12,436 nt of DNA from Prevotellaceae bacterium UBA7017 (GTDB taxonomy: Bacteria > Bacteroidota > Bacteroidia > Bacteroidales > Bacteroidaceae). The stretch spans positions 1 through 12,436 of the forward strand of contig DJWZ01000035.1 of the NCBI GenBank assembly GCA_002449535.1, written 5' to 3'. The notes under the pieces were generated by a model, which was not told the DNA's origin, did no database searches, and saw nothing but the letters and a program-made list of their open reading frames with translations. Below, one piece after another: positions 12,356 to 12,436 of the stretch; the stretch's first letter is position 1; the number at the start of each line of letters is the position of its first letter. Made by a program: the position numbers and the translations under genes.

Positions 12356-12436
12356 TTATATCAATAAAACAGTAACGCTCTTAGCCGCCTGAGCACCATA
12401 TACAAGAGACTGCTCGATGTCGGCAGTCTTTGACGG
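12356..12436 (-). CDS. C-terminal end of an upstream gene, possibly a PfkB-family sugar kinase
   Basis: The last 26 residues of a reading frame entering from beyond the window, PSKTADIEQSLVYGAQAAKS then VTVLLI, ending TAA at 12356-12358. A terminal helix followed by a short strand of the form 'ixxALxyGxxAASlTV' is how many PfkB carbohydrate or nucleoside kinases end, which is the basis for the suggestion. The fragment is too short for more than a guess. It ends 8 nt before the acetyltransferase start, implying a shared transcript. Confidence 0.5.
   Translation of the reverse strand, partial: PSKTADIEQSLVYGAQAAKSVTVLLI

Noticed and set aside
1..12436. tRNA, rRNA, insertion sequence or prophage genes
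   Set aside because: No tRNA-like CCA-ended cloverleaf, rRNA block, transposase motif or terminal inverted repeats were seen by eye; a tRNA scan would confirm.

Overview
The window looks like chromosomal DNA of a Bacteroidales bacterium, most likely Prevotellaceae. Three things point there. Two promoter-like sites match the Bacteroidetes -7 consensus TAnnTTTG (TACCTTTG upstream of tsaB, TATCTTTG upstream of a small ORF), and both continue as GCACTCG. The gene string DUF4290-murA-rimM-dxr-rseP is, from memory, typical of the order. There is also a large secreted BspA-type leucine-rich-repeat protein with a dockerin-like tail and a DUF6261-type protein. Every gene I can support lies on the minus strand, so transcription runs from high to low coordinates.

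Positions 1-6293 hold a tightly packed housekeeping operon read tsaB > DUF4290-like > murA > rimM > dxr > rseP > gmk > family 2 glycosyltransferase (cut by the window edge). Several junctions overlap (ATGA at dxr/rseP and gmk/GT2; 14-19 nt at murA/rimM and rseP/gmk). It combines tRNA t6A modification, the first committed peptidoglycan step, 16S rRNA maturation, isoprenoid precursor synthesis (undecaprenyl carrier), intramembrane proteolysis and GMP phosphorylation: cell growth and envelope supply under one promoter (6388-6419). MurA carries Asp instead of Cys at the fosfomycin-target position.

Positions 6294-7963 hold a structured leader and promoter for that operon, a terminator, and a DUF6261-like protein with a Thr/Pro/Gly/Asn-rich tail. 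Upstream of this gene is a 520-bp non-coding stretch with an exact 41-bp-period array (7483-7769), each unit containing a short palindrome around ATCGA-n-TCGAT. This array is the least explained element in the window. A GC-rich hairpin resembling a dispersed palindromic repeat follows at 7913-7959.

Positions 7964-11731 hold a 1095-residue exported modular protein (signal peptide, two LRR_5 blocks, beta-rich region, Omp28/thioredoxin-like domain, two dockerin-like EF repeats). Upstream are two small ORFs (75 and 49 aa) that may share its transcript from a promoter at 11724-11731. The 75-aa ORF contains a strong DNA hairpin and may be a repeat element rather than a gene.

Positions 11811-12436 hold an AT-rich terminator, a phosphinothricin-acetyltransferase-like GNAT enzyme, and the last 26 residues of an upstream gene, possibly a PfkB-type sugar kinase. 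I saw no tRNA, rRNA, insertion sequence or true CRISPR array.
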